A program made the translations under genes and the position numbers. Positions 35,045 through 49,700 of a DNA stretch of 60,000 bases are shown here, piece by piece. The stretch's first letter is position 1; each line of letters begins with the position of its first letter. The notes under the pieces were generated by a model. The model searched no databases, had not been told where the DNA came from, and saw only the letters and a list, made by a program, of their open reading frames with translations. The stretch is from Cristatella mucedo (Eukaryota; Bryozoa; Phylactolaemata; Cristatellidae): the NCBI GenBank assembly GCA_009760855.2, contig WPIO01000006.1, positions 8,815,001-8,875,000 on the forward strand, written 5' to 3'.

Positions 35045-38000
35045 GTAAGTGCGGTCGAGCTGCGAAGCGCGGCCGGCGCATCGTGCCGCTCGCCCGTTCG
35101 TCGGGCGGTGCCGGCGGGCGTCGGCGCGACGTCTGCCTGCAGCGCCCGGCACGTCGCCCTTTTAACGCCAGTCGCTGCCGGCAGACGCGCGCCACTCCCT
35201 TTTATCTCGGCGCTTCTCGAGCGTTGTGCTTGCTTTGCACGGCGAACGTACGGCGCAACTCCAGTGTTTCCGCCCGTCCGCCGCAGCCTCGATTCGCCGT
35301 AGCGCACTGCCACGCTCGGCGGCTCGTCGGCTGGAAGTTTCGGGTTAAGACTGCTAATTCCAACGGCTTCTATCTCAAAATAAGGACGCGGTCTGGCGAC
35401 GGCGTTCTGTAGGCAATAATTCCGTGGCCCGTAAAGGCATCCCGGTTACTGTCGCCGCTCCATTGACGTTGCCGAAAGGTCCCTCACAGAGTCACAGAGT
35501 CACAGAGTTCGCTTGGGCGCCTCGCGGGCACGCCTTTCGCGCCAATTGACGCGCGAAAAATTAGGCCGCTCGCCAGACTCGAGCCCGGAGCCGGACGCTC
35601 TAGAAGCTGCGACGCTATAGCAGCTACAGTAGCCGGTCAGCTGACTTTTTAGGTCGGTGTCTCATGGCTGCCGTAGTCGGTGCACTGGCTTGCTGCATGC
35701 ATCGCGAAGCGGTGCGGGATCGGCCCCCGGACGCGCCGAGACGGCGGCACTTGGAGAGATGGTGCGACGTGCAGCTGCGTCTTTAGCTAGCGGCAGATCG
35801 GTCCCACTGCGCTGGTATTCAAAAGAGTTAGTGGATTTGTAATGTGGAGGCTCTGGCTTGCAGCGTGAGCGTGGCTGCGCCGCCGCCGCGGTGCCCGACA
35901 GGAGGGGATAGGGATTCTGCCGTGAACCTCGACCGAAGGGGCTCCAGTGGCTCGGTGCCACGACCCTCTCCTCTCTCTTCTTTCTCCTCTCTCTCTCTCC
36001 TATCTCCCCTCTCCTATCTCCTATCTCTTCTCTCCTCTCTCTCTCTCTGTCTCTCTCTCTCCTCTCTCCTCTCTCCTATCTCTTCTCTCCTCTCTGTCTG
36101 TCTCTCTGTCTCTCTGTCTCTCTCTGTCTCTCTGTCTCTCTCTCACTCTCTCCAGTTCTTGCAACCTCCTTCAGAACCCCTACGATGGCGGCGCTGTTCG
36201 GCGTGCATTTTGCTCTGGGCGCCCCCACACACACTTCCTCCTTGCGGGCGTTCGATGGGGGTGCTGCGGCGCCAACGCCCTCCTATCCCAAGAGATGCAG
36301 CGATAGGCCGGCATGACGCGCAAACCCGTCTGCCACTACGATCTCATCGCGGCTAGGCTTCGTAGCCACGAAAGACAGCTACGTGCGGTGGCAAACGAAA
36401 GGACGTGCGAGCGATTGGAGGAGGGGGCTCACATGCAGAAATGGCTCCACTAGAAGCCGGCCGGCCATCAGTGCACTTTCCAAGTGTCGAGGCCTACGCA
36501 AACATCTTCCAACAAGAGCGTCAACGTCCTTAACTTAGCGGGAAACCGTTCCGTGTTAAATGAGACCCGTGTAATCGGAAACCACGATGAAAACAATAAC
36601 AATAATAATATTTGACTGTTGCCCTGGGAGATCTAAATGTCGTTCAGAAAGGAAGCACGGCCGACTAAAGAGTGATTTCTAGCGTTTGCATGCACAGTTT
36701 CTGAACGCACGGGCATAAGAAAATAAAAAAAATGCCTAGACAGAGCAAGTAAATTGAGTATCGAGTTCTTTCATAGCCGCTTCTTAAATTTCATGCCATT
36801 AGTTGAAAGGATGTCGGTCGGTAGCGAGTGACAGTTTCAGGAGCATGCCACCGAAAGCATGAACGCTAAAGGATTTACCGCTGGTTACACTGCGAAGCTA
36901 AATGGCTTTAGTAAAAAGGAGTTGGCACTACGGTGGGAAAGCCGGATGTGTACATGTTTCACACAATATTACCCTGGAGCAGAAGAATGAAGGTTGGGCA
37001 GAGCGATTCAAGGGACTTTGTGCAGACACATTTGACAAGCTGCCTGATTGGAAATCAGCACAAGTAGGTGAGTAGCGTAATGACAGATGGGAAGCTTTTT
37101 AGACGAGAGGCAGACAACCAGTTTGGAATGTTTATGCATTTTGTATAGGTTTATGATGTGCTATTTCGATTTAGGGCTTGTCAGATGGGCGGTGAAGGCG
37201 GATTATGGTTTAAGGTATATTGCTTAGAAATGCTTGCACAGATGGTTTTGTGACTTCGCAGATAAAGGCTGCAACAGGTTTCTAATTTAGGACTACGGCA
37301 GGGCAATTTATGGCTTCGAAGATAAGCGCTGATTGTCCGTGCGTTGCCGCGTTTTATATTGAGCAGGGTGAGGCAACGGCATAGCTCAAACTTTAACTTC
37401 AAAGGAGCGAAGCTCCAGGGAGAAGCGAGGGGGAGGTGCAATTTAGTCAGTCGGGAGAGTGTGGAGGACAGAAGCCGACCGAAGGGAAAGCTCAAAGTGC
37501 GCCTCGGCGACCGAGAGGCCGAGGGCTAGCCCGAAGAATTGGCCGAAGCATCGGTGGAGCCGGGCCGAGAGTCGGCCTGCCAGTGGTGACCTGTCAGGTC
37601 TAAGCCTCTGTCTGCGCAGGAAGCGGGCCGGTACGCGCCGCACCCGCACCGCACGTCGACGATGGCAGGAGCTGCGTTGTCGCGTGGGCATGGCAGAAGG
37701 CTCGAGATGCTGCCGCTGCACGTTGGACTCGCTCGCTTCTGCGAACGCGCTCCAGTTGCTCCCATTTCGATTGGAGAGCAGGAGTAGGAGCGTTCGCCCC
37801 CCCTCCAGGTATTAGAGGCCTCGTTGGAGGGGCGTTCTCGCAGCACTAGACTGTTGCGGTACCACACTGGGAGCATGAAGAGGGGCTGCTTGTTATTTCC
37901 TTGTTAGTAGAGTCCAGCGAATAGGGCGAGATCCGTGCGATTGTCTTGGTGACTGTTTTCAAGGATTGAAGGAGATAACGCTGAACTAGACGCTGCACAG

Positions 38001-41000
38001 CGACACTGAGCTTCCAAAAACAGTCTCAGTAAATTTTCCCGATTTTGTGTGCTCAGTAGATCTGTCCTGTTCACACCAGTCTAACGACCCCTTTCGGTTG
38101 GTATTAGTAAGTAGGGCGGCGTCGGAGACGCTGTAGGCGAGGCGATCTGCTTATTTCGCGAGCCGAACCGTTATTCGGCAGTTGCCTACACCCTTTAACA
38201 AGCTGCCGAATACGCTTTCTCTACCGAGCGTTAGGCGCTGCAGGTGAGAAGTTATTACGTTGGACTTGGCCAAGTTCACGACCAAAAAGGCTAGCTATAG
38301 TGTTTGGCACAGACTGCAAGCTCCTTATTACACTCGTCGGGAGACCTGTAAGTAGCAAGCTATGTCAGCCTCGAAGCGATCTCACCAAAGGACGATCCAG
38401 CTCGGGTGCGAGAAGCTCATTCGAGTGAACCCAAAAATATTGCAAGTGCAAATAGCTGAACTAGGCCAAACATCTGCAAGGCTGTTGCGAGTGTTAATTT
38501 CATTTCACTTTACAGCAAATGTAAAGCGCCTAGAGAGAGATTAAGTTCTCTGATGGCGCTTTATCAAGTGAATTATTATTATTATTATTATTATAAATGC
38601 TTAATTGAAGATAAAAGCCATTGCAAAATGTGCTTCTAGGTCCCTGGCGTATGCACGTCAGTGGAGGCAACTACGTAATGTACGCAGTCCCTGTGAATGC
38701 AGAGCTGATCGTGTGAGTTTTGGTCACACTTATGAAGTCATATTCCGACGGTATTGTCGGAAGAGCAAAGGTTAAGATGGAGATTAAGAAGCACGTAATG
38801 CATACCTAGCTCATTTCGGCTGCGAGCTCGACTGGGTACATCGGAACGGTCTGTGACGCTTTCCCGAGATACTTGGCTACCTTATTGCATTCGACCTGCA
38901 GGCGTGCCCATGCTGGCTGACAGCGATTCCTCTCACCCAGAGAGGCCGTCGGCGATCCGTGTACGTAGTAGAAGAAATGAATCATGGGATGGAAAGAATG
39001 CCGCCGAAACGGTTATCTGAATTTTCAAAATCCAAGCCCAGTTTTTATTAAAGCCTAGCATTAAGGACTGGAAAATATCGCGATATCGATAAGTAAATTA
39101 CTCATCTACTTTAAGTAAACTGACTTCAGTCATACAGAACAGTTCAGGTGACTGTTCTGGCTTTACTTCAGACCGAATTCGCAAACGAACAATTTAGTCT
39201 CGGTCGTCTGCCTTCCTATTTGACTCAGTGGCTGAACCCTCTTTTCAGGCACTTGACTTGTCTTATACTGCGAAAGGCAGCGTATCAATTGGTTAGTGAT
39301 CTAAAGTGCACAGTGTCAGCACCCGAAAACACCCATAAAAAAATCTCCGTGGACCCAAAAAATGCCCCGAAGAACTGGTGCGTTGTTAGCTTCTTTTAAA
39401 ATGGCATCGATTCCGGGATATCGTGACGACAGTCGGAAGTTAGTTCCAGGCTTTGGAACCATATGAACAGAAGAAATGGTCTCCAGAGGATTTGCAGTTG
39501 GTTCGACGCACTGGTAAATGACTATAGCCAGAAAAGCTTGTGTGATGGTGATTTGCATGGTTATGTAGTGACCAGGATATGTTGGCCTGAGCAAGAGAAT
39601 AACGGGACCTGAACGTGAGTTGAAAACACCTAGAAGTCAGTGCTCTGCTTGATGCTGGGGGGCCAGAGCCGTTCGGAAAGCAGTGCTCCGACATAGCAAC
39701 TGTAACGTTGTTATGATAACGTCGTTACCTTAAACTGATTGTTGACCGGAGAGGGACAATGGGTGACAGAACTGCTCTCCTGCAGCGGCAGCTACAGGCT
39801 GCATTCAAGAATTGGGCCAGAGAAGCCTGCCCTTCACCTACTAACCGAATTGCCTGTTTATTGCTTGTGACCGACTCTTACCTCTCCCATCAGGTTTCAG
39901 ACCAATCATTATGCTTTACTAGAGGCTACCAATACTTGTCCACCTAGTGTACAATTATGGAAACATAAAGTTTTGCTTGTGGATGTAGCTCTCACTTCCG
40001 CGAACTTTGAGGTCAGCTGCCTACATTTACTAAGCTGCAATCCCAAGCGTCAGAAGGCGGATGGTGCAATGTGCTCGGAAGCCATTGTTTACATTAAAAA
40101 TTGCTAGCTGAATCGACAGCCTCCGTTCCTTTTGTATGGCGACAGAAGAGCATTTACTGCTTTCACCACCACTTTGCAGCGGCCATAAAGGACTGCCAAT
40201 CGCAAGATTCGAACCGGCGACCTCGGAATAGAGGTCGTGAAAAGCAACCACCTTATCTAGTGTGCCATCTCGGCTTTAAAATACATTTTCACATCTGTAT
40301 TACTTCCTTTGCAATAATTTCTCTGGGTCAATAGCAACCCACAAGACCGGTAACTCAGCTTGTTAGAGCCTAGTGCATTTGACGTTGGTTGTGGGTTCTG
40401 GCATGCTCCTTGTTGGCAGTATTCTGCTTTGATTCGCTGTTGACCTCGTCACAATCTGGCTTTGGTTTGACAGGTCCTCGCATTCTCGCTGACTGGTGGC
40501 GTTCTGCTCGGCTTGTTAGTCGGTCTGCTCATCGGATTCTTGACAAAGAGCAGCCTCGGAGATAGCGATACTTCGAGGACCCCATCGCAGCCATCGGAGA
40601 GACCTTTGCCCAGCTTCACAAGGGTGAGCTGCATAATGCTTTGCAATCTTTGCCGGCCTTGTGCGAAGATAGCTCTTCCTGAGTGCTGTAGAAACATTAA
40701 GGCCTTATGAAGCTTCCAAGAAAGCATTCTGAGATGGTGGTACTTGAGAGCATTTTTCCAGCGCTCTCGCGCCGGTCGAAATCAGTGCCAACTTATCTGC
40801 AAAGTAATTGTTCAGAAGCCTGAGCAGAGAGATATACTCCTATAATATTGTTAGCCCGGGACGAACTACACAAATAGCTCTCCCAGTCAGTATTAGACAC
40901 CTATTTCGGCTCCCCTTGTGCCCTCTAATTCAGGGCCCCTTATCCAGCACCCGGGGACATATGCCCTCTGCCCTCCTTCGGTACGCCTCTGTGCCCGAGT

Positions 41001-43530
41001 TGCGTTTTTCGAAGCTTTCGATGCACTCTTTTCTTAATAAATTAGTTGGAATAGATCTCCGACTGGAATGGTACCACTGCTCCCTTGCGATTCAAAGTAA
41101 AAATACAGTGCTCATAGACTTACTGGAGCAAATTTCGCCAGCACCTGATAAAGCCGACACACTCTCTCGCACTCTTGCCTCAAGTTAGTTTTTGACCGAA
41201 CGTCAGTGGCTGTGAGCAGCTTTGAACGTTGAAGCACTGCTTACACGTAAAAGCACACTTATTTCGTGCCCCTAGTGGACCGACTAATTTGTTCCAGTCG
41301 CGAAAACTAGCATTGGCTTTCGGCCAGGTGACATCTTCCGGTCAGCTGGCTTGGGAAAAAGCACCGGTTGGTAGGTTTCCTTGTTAGGTCCATCAAGCCA
41401 TAGTGTCGGTGTCAGCTCTGGTAAGCTCATCTCTGCGATACCGGAGGCCCATTGTTATGGCACCGACTGCATCCTAGCCAGCCAGCATGCCGATGTGGCC
41501 ACAGTTCCTCTATCAGAAAGTCGGCGGCAACGCACGGCGACCAGGCTTTGCCTGCGTCGATCAGAGTCCAGCTTACTGATCGTCGATTGACGAAGCCTAC
41601 GTGGAAATTGCATTAGAAAACCGGCAGGCGGGATGCCAACCTGACAATGCAGATACTACTGCTTTGTGGTTGACCTACTGGATAAGCATATTAAGTATGC
41701 AGCCTGCCTTCCTTCCGAAATTCTTAAGCAGTGCCCTCACAAGAACAACTGCTGCAGCTAATGTGCATCAGTTGCATCACACTGCCCCTAAATTTCAGTG
41801 TCCCCACAGAGTCCACCACCATTTGCTCATGCATTTGCTAAGGCGCGTGTCCTTTCTTTGCCTCAGCAAACGAGCAGTTATGCCAGGCAGGTTATCCACT
41901 CCTGTTTTAAGAGGAACGTTCGTGTCTCCAGCAGTAGCCACGAAGTTTGGGTTTTCTGATTATTTGCATTAATTCCCAGGCTTTTACTGGTTCTCGTCCA
42001 ATACCTCACTCCATTTCACAAGCAGCAAAAATATATCCTTGTACCAACTTGTTCTCCTGTATTGCATGACTAGACTAAGTAACACAAACCAGCAAGCTTA
42101 CGAGAATTTAAGTGCAGCAACCTTGCTAATGGTGCTTGCGAGAGCTCGAGTTTCTGCCCTTTTAATTTGAAGGGCCATTCACTGCCTTGCTGCCAAGCCG
42201 GATTCCTGGTGGTCGGGTCATCACCTAGCCGATACAGCTCGGTAGACATGCCAAAGGGCAGCATTCAGAGTTCACTTTCCCATGCTCTTAAAATACGTGT
42301 AGATATCGTATTTACATCGATATGACTGTCTGGCACTATTCGATGCTGTAAGTTCGATGTTTCGGTAATTGCTATGCTGCTTCAAATGTGTAAGCGGCCA
42401 CGTTTTGAGCTCCCGACCTGACGGGATGATGCATCGGACCGTGATGAAGAGCTGGCTTGTGTCGTGCCATTGCAAGGTCGCTGTACTCCATGATGCGTAC
42501 CCACCTAGCTCCCAATGATCAGCTTCAACTGACATGGCACACGGTTTCAGTGCAATCTTCTCCGAGTGGCTGACGTCTAGTATGAGGCAGCTGCGGGAAT
42601 AGCAACGGTAGTAGCTGGGACAATTATCTGGGTCGCGACGCTGTGAAAACAAGGTTAATAAGGAGAGCAAGTGCTGCCCCGGAGCCAGCTTCCCTTGCTC
42701 ATCCTGATGAGACGTAGGAAAACAGACCTCTGATTACCTGATTACTTCGTCCTCGTTTCCTTCGTCCTTGGGCTGCTCCTGAGACTGCTGCCTGAGTAGA
42801 AATGCCCAAAATGAGTCTCTTTGGCATGTCCTGTCGCACCTCTGCTGGAAAGATTCACGGGTCCAGCCCTGCACGTGGAACGCTGGCTGCCATTGTCTTT
42901 GGTGCCTCTCAGAGTCGTTGGACCGAATTCAATCCAGTTTCAAGTTCACCGTTCGCAGTTGGTAGCAGGCGCAGCAGATCGGCAGCACAGCAGTGTGTGC
43001 GGCAGGTGCACAACATTAGCCCGAGGCTCCAGAGGCACGAGCTGCCTTCGCAGCCAGCTCTCCTAGGCTCGGCTCTGCATCCGATACCTGTAAGAAGGAG
43101 TGAGACTGGCTGCATGAGGAGAATACCGCCCACTAACTAGCCCGTTAGAATAGAGATCAAGGATAGCCGATCGAACCACATCATTTAAATAGCTGTAGAA
43201 GAGCTTTAGAGGCTTTCCCCCACCACCACTCCCGTCAAGCGACACAATAGTCCCTGCTGGAGGACTTGAACCCACTACTTGGGTCGTACATCCCGAGCAT
43301 GTTACAACAGGGCGTGACTTAAAGTTTTTGCTTTGTCGAGCAAGACGCGGTCCAGCGGAAAAAATTGCTACATTATGAATATATATGTATATGGATATAT
43401 TGTAAAATGTTTTGGTGGACGTAATAGCGTCGTGACACATTACAAATAGATTCTCTACTCCCGATTGCTATTTCTGCTGTCTCTTCATCTCATTTCTTTC
43501 TCTCTGTCTCTCTGTCTCTCTGTCTCTCTG

Positions 43531-43568
<38 letters not shown>

Positions 43569-43634
43569 TCTGTCTCTCTGTCTCTCTCTGTCTCTCTCTG
43601 TCTCTCTCTGTCTCTGTCTCTGTCTCTGTCTCTG

Positions 43635-43701
<67 letters not shown>

Positions 43702-46700
43702 GTCTCTCTGTCTCTCTCTGTCTGTATGTCCCTGTCTCCGTCTCGGTCTCCCTGTCCCTGTCTCTCTGACTCTGTCTCAGTCTCTATCTTTCTTCCTCTC
43801 CCTCTGTATTCGCTTTGAGATCTCTCTATATATCCCTCACCAATTTCCTACGCCTATCTCGTCACCCTGCTTTTTTGTTTATCTTCGTTTTTTACTATCG
43901 CTGTCCGCCTGCCTGCCTATTCGTTGCTCCCGTGTATTTCTTTTATGGATACGCTATTCATCCTATGCAGCCGCAAACCTGCTTGCCCGTCGGTCAAACA
44001 GTATTTCAAAGGGTTCTAAGCTGTTGTCTAGCTAACAAGCTTTATGTCTGAGTATATTTTATATAAATCTACATATGTCACAACATTTCTATCTCACTGT
44101 TGGTCTGCCTTTATTCTATCTACCAACAACGCCCGCATAGCTAGCTGCTTAGGCATCTAATTAACGAACCTACTTACATAACCAGGAATTGTATAAGCAC
44201 GGTATCGCGCTCTAATGTAATGCAATGTGTTTCCATCATTAACTCTACAAAACAACTAAGACTAAGTGGGTGTTAAACAGGATATCTTCTATAGCACATT
44301 CAAAGCCCAAGAGGCTTTCAGTGCGCAAGCAGTAGCCAAGAGACTTCATTTCGCGGAGCAAAAATAACGTGAGAAGTTTAGCTGAGCAGGAGGGCAGTAT
44401 TGAGTAGCATGGAAGTAACAGCTCATGATGGCTGGTAAGGATTGGCCACAGTAGGCAGCGTGAGAGTAAATGTCGATTCGCAAGAATAGTGAAAGCGAGT
44501 TCAAAAGTCTACGACCTACAGAGCAAAGGCTTCTGATGCTAAGGGTCTTTAAGCGTAGGAGCAGAACATCTCTTTTTTTGTCCACACAGAGGAACTGAGG
44601 CACGAAGGAAGCTAAAACTGGTGCAGCAGTTCAAATACGAATGAGCCCAGCCGTGGCAGGCATTACGGGTCGATGTAAGAGCTTACCTCCGTATTCGATG
44701 GTCAACCGTGGTCAACTGCGATCAACCGGGAGCCGTCGAAGCTTCTTCAGCAAAGGATACACATTGCTGAACCTCTAGGATTTCTTCGCCAGCCTTTCAG
44801 GCCTGTTCATCGCCAGCTGGATTGGTCTAATGGCTTAAGCAGCCGGTCAGCTGCCAGCTACTATTCTTCCATGTTGGAATGCCAGATTGTACACCTCTAG
44901 AATGATTTCATCTGTGAAGCAAGGAAATTCTAAGAGTAATTTAGCAAAAGTCCTTAGTCTCTTATGCATCCAGCTAGAATACCCAAACTCGGCTTAGCTG
45001 CCATGCTGGGAGATACATTCGAGTGACTGAAGGTGCTCCGATGCCTTTGCCCAGTGGTAAGGTGAATTACGAGATCGTTAGTGAGAGAACGACTGCATTG
45101 GCCGGAAAGCTGTGCAATTTTCTGCCTGCTTTTTTCTTCGGTAAAGAGAGGGAAACATGGAAGCATTTACTACTGTCCATAGCCTAGCAAGAACTTGACC
45201 ACAGTCATGAGTCTGCCTCAGTGATTTCCAGCTAATGCTGGGGCCGATTATTTGCATTCATTCAGCAGTTAACACTGAGTGTATTATCTCTCTCTCTCTC
45301 TCTCTCTCTTTCTTGTCTTTCACTGAATATCAATTGCTAAGTGCTCTTTTTACTCCAGTTGAGGATCGGAGAAATGAGAAACGATTCTTGAGTCAGCTAG
45401 CTAGTGATCAAAACTATGTCTGCCTAATTAGTTCATGTACAGGCAATCGGCATCTCATTTTTTGCATCCATCTTAGTTTCCTTTTATTCATGAGACTCTG
45501 GTGGTTGTTGACGTTGAGGTGGCCATTATTTATTCCTGTATTGAATCTAGGAACTCCCCTCATTAAGAGGATCCCGCTTCGGTATACACTAATACATTTG
45601 CCCATTTGCATTCATGCTGCAACATAAATCGTAAAAGGCCGAAATTCGGAAAGAAAATACTCAAATTGCTTTAGCTGAATGCATTTTATGGATTTAGATT
45701 GTGTGCTAACGTTCTTAGTGCTTATTCTGCTAATGGAGCAAATGTTGCTTCTCGTGAATCAGCTCAAGGGTAATTGTATTTGCATCGCCTTGACACTGCT
45801 CTGTCATTTTGCTCTTGTCGTTATGCATGCTTGGCACTATCGAGGTCTTAAAAGTGTCTGCATAGCCGAACCTATAAAGCGGTATTTCATTTCTCCTACC
45901 TCTCCGTATAGCCAAGCTAATGTACAATCGGGAAACTGCAATTCAACTATATTGACATATTTTATCTTCACCTACCCGGGTTTCTCCTAACGGTAAAAGA
46001 TGCTTGCTCATGACGACCCAGATCACTGGTTTCGGTAACTGTAATCCTTAATTGCGAACTGTGAGCTGGAAATGGGCGGTAAGGTTCTGATGCTGCTATG
46101 TAAATGCTAATTCTGAATCAATCGACTTTTACCGGCTTTAACACTACCTCGAGCTCGTTTCTAATGAGAGATTATGGATGACTTATAATCGCCCCCCTTA
46201 GCTTGCTTGCTGGCTTCTCACCCTAATGAAAGGTTTTTTATTGTTTTGCTGCTTGTTGAATGCTCAGCAATCAATTGCCTTCGAGGCACTTGCTGAAATT
46301 ATGGGTAACTCTGGTGTTTCTGAAGGCAACTGTGTCAGAGAAAAGGTCTCCGGAGGTGAAACTGGTTCCTTCAATGGCAACCGCATTTGGATCGTTCGCA
46401 TTGAAAGCAATTTCGGCCTAAACCAAATGAAATATGCACTGCTCATGCCAAGCATATGTTCTGCTTTGCTACTTTGATGTACTTTGATTATTTACATCGC
46501 CCAGTTGATAAGACTATAATGGATGAGTAAAATAGTACGCCATTAATTTGTATGGGCAAATAATCTTTTATAAGCTGAAACCGCACGAACTACGATCGCC
46601 AAAATGTACTAAACGAAAAATTATGAAAGAACAAGAAAAATTGCATGCCGTATAGGCGGCTTTAGGAAAAATCGTATTCCATATAGATGGCTCAGGAAAT

Positions 46701-49700
46701 ATTTATCGCTAGCAGATCTGGTGATATATGTTTCGGGATTCCGAAACTGCATTAGGAACATTATGGAGAACTGCCTACTTTTCTCCAAGACCATATGATG
46801 AGTAGTCCTGACGTCCAAAGTCAACGCATTGAATGACTGAGAGGCAATGGATTTAGGACATCGCTGTTCACCATTGTATAATTTTCGTTTTCGAATGCAG
46901 CTTGAAACCTATCGCTGGCTTTTTGTATCAAATTAGCCAATGTTATCATTGATTTTGCAGAGTTTTGATTTCGGAGATCTTCAGGATGCATTATCTTTCG
47001 TAAATGGCTTGAAAATGGCAAGTTTTGTAAGGTTAGTGCAATGCAACTTGCGATGTCACTGCAGCAGTGGAAGTATGGTATTTGCTTCCTTACTTCCTTT
47101 CTTGCTTTTGCACAAAATGTGGACACTGATGCCGCACTCGCCTACTCATCAAATATAGCTGTACACTTTTATCTCATTGCACTACTGAAGTTTAAAAGTT
47201 CGACAGATCCATAAAGGTAATTTCAAAAACAGATAGTCATTTGTAACTTCAAATTTTGAAAATGATCATGTTAGAGCACAGTGCATAGAAAAATAAAAAA
47301 TACCATTATGTACAGTTATTTTTAGTATTGCTATATGAGAAACATATTTTTACCGTGGGAGTGTAACTCTTTTTATCGGCTGTGTGGAAAACATTGTATT
47401 ATTGAGCGAAATTTATGTCGTTGGATAGCAGTGCTATTTCTTAAATACTTATCTCTGCTATCTTCTTAATTACCTGTGTGCATGCTGCCACTAACTATAT
47501 TTACATGCTGACCATGTGCCAGTCACCTCTAACCATGTTATGCTTGTTGACATTAAGAGTGCTACCAATAACCGTTAGATCGTGCTTCCTGTGCCTAGAA
47601 AGAGACTAAGTTTTCTGACGGTGCAATGCAAATGTATTATTATTATTAGGTCTCAGAAGGATATAGAATAGCCACTGTTTCCTAATGAAAATTGCTATTA
47701 TTACCAGGATAGCATTGTCGGCAGTTATTAGCTTTAGATTTAACCCATTTTCAATGAAAAACGGACAAATTTCTTTCTTGTGGTTAGCATTTACTGTGAA
47801 AGAACAGCAAGTGAATTCAGTTTGCTATGTATTTGCTCAGAGGTCAACAGAAATGACCCCCCCTTCGATGGTGCAGAAACGAATTCATGTTTTTAATTTA
47901 AGACTTACTTACATATTAATTACTCCAAGAGCCCCGAAACATAGTTCCATCATGCTTTGTTCTGCTGTCTTGTGCCCTACTGTTGCACAGTTCAGTAGGA
48001 GAATTGAACCAGCCGCTCATGACTTTTTAGTCTAGTGATTGCCAGAAAAGCTACGAACATTAGCATTGAACTGTTCCAAGCCAATTTCTCTGTAATGTTC
48101 AGCTTCTTGGTGTATTCGTCCTATTTTAAGCTCTTTTATATCTGTGATCCGACAAAGATACCAGCTTATTGTTTTGCTTCATGCTTCTGTGGAAAGACAT
48201 GCTGGAGGTACTTAAAAGCTGCAGTCTTACTGCCATCATGCTATGTGTAGGCCCCTGCACTGTTTAACTTCAATGGACACTCCTTTACAATGCTATGTCC
48301 AACTAACCCTCTTTAATTAGGGAAGCCAGACAGCGTGTGCTATACGTGCAAACCTGAAGTCAGCACCTTGGCGAACGAGAAAACACCCTTGGCAATTGAG
48401 AGTGATTATGGAATATGTTACTGTGTGGTTATAATACATATACAAAATTCTAGATTCTTCTAAGACCTTAAGAGAGCATTAAATTTAATATTCATATAAG
48501 CCCTGATCATGGACTGCCATACGGGCGTATTTTTCCTAAATGTACACTTACCAGGGTGGCTTAAACCAAGTATGGGTACGGTGACAATGTGAGCCGTGAT
48601 GGCACACTTGGTGAGCCGTAATGGCTCGCTAGGTAAGGCAGTGTCTTTTCAAGATCTCGGCATCGAGGTCGTGGGTTCAAATCCTGCGGTGGGCGATCCT
48701 TTATCTCCGCTGCAAGCAGTGGTGACAGCCGTAAAGGCTCATTTGTCGCTATACAAAAGAGGCTGTTGAATTAGCTAGTATTTTTTTAAGGTAAGGTGGT
48801 TGTTTTTCACGACCTCGGCCCCGAGGGCGCGGGTTCGAATCCTGTGGTGGGTGATTCTTTATCGCCGCTGCAAGCAGTGGTGATAGCCGTAAAGGCTCTT
48901 CTGTCGCTATACAAAAGAGGCTTTTATATCAGCTAGTATTTGTTTTGAAAATAGCCGTATTCGTTCAACTTGCTTGGCCTGCGGCATTCAGCCTTTTTTG
49001 AATCGTTTGCATATCGTATCCTCACACCAGAAGAACATCTTAATTTTCTGCAGCCAATAATGTGTATCCTTGTATTATTCAGGGAATACTTCCAAGGTCA
49101 ATTGCTTCTTCCTGCCTCTGAAGATTCCAGACGCAAGGCATTGCAGCTGACGAAGCTATGGCTCTCTCTTGGTATTAAGGCTAGCAATGTGAGCAAAATT
49201 GTTCTCATATCTAGACCAGAGTAAGTTAAACGCAAATGTGCACGATGTTCAGATGATGATGTTTAGATGACCTTTTATAAAATTGACTGCAGCTGGTGCA
49301 TGCCTCGACTATGCTACTCAGCAATCGTACATGGTGGCAGAGCCAGGCCAGAGTGCAGTCCAAAGTAGAAGCACTGTTCACCTCAGCAGAAACGAATTTT
49401 GCTCGGTGCATGGGTAGCTGTAGTTGAAGATATGTAAGTAGGCAGCTTGAATGAATTAGCACCAGACAAGAGTCAACAGACGTGGCTGCACACTAGGACA
49501 TTTGAAATATGTTCTAACAATGAGTAAGCTTGTATTAGCTTATTTAACAACCTTATTTGAATAGAGGCAGAAGAGCCTGAATTGCTGTCACCATCACTTG
49601 CAGCTGGAAGTAAAGAATCGCCCACTGCAAGAACGAACCCGCGACCTCGGTCGTTAAAAACGGGCACCTTACTTCCAAGGTTATCATGGCCCTTCACATC

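Larger units (their letters stand above)
33940..35600. promoter_or_regulatory. CpG-rich promoter region of the transferrin receptor-like gene
   Basis: A dense CpG stretch surrounds the first coding exon, with a (GGC)n run at 34483-34516. Open frames occur on both strands because of composition. The start ATG at 34931 is preceded directly by CCCCTTCGCAG, which also looks like a splice acceptor, so a separate 5' UTR exon may lie further left. No TATA box was evident. Confidence 0.55.
35045..40473 (+). other. intron 1 and its content
   Basis: It holds a TC-rich microsatellite, LINE-A remnants, a SINE-T and a tRNA-like segment, listed separately. The GC-rich part at 37440-37830 has motif-free open frames on both strands; I see no exon there. 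Confidence 0.6.
40624..49053 (+). other. intron 2 and its content
   Basis: An intron of 8.4 kb rich in repeats. Between the listed elements (40970-42490, 44870-47470) I see only unrecognised sequence with short motif-free frames. Confidence 0.55.

Noticed and set aside
40346-40420. Functional tRNA gene
   Set aside because: Box A- and B-like words are present but acceptor and anticodon stems do not pair.
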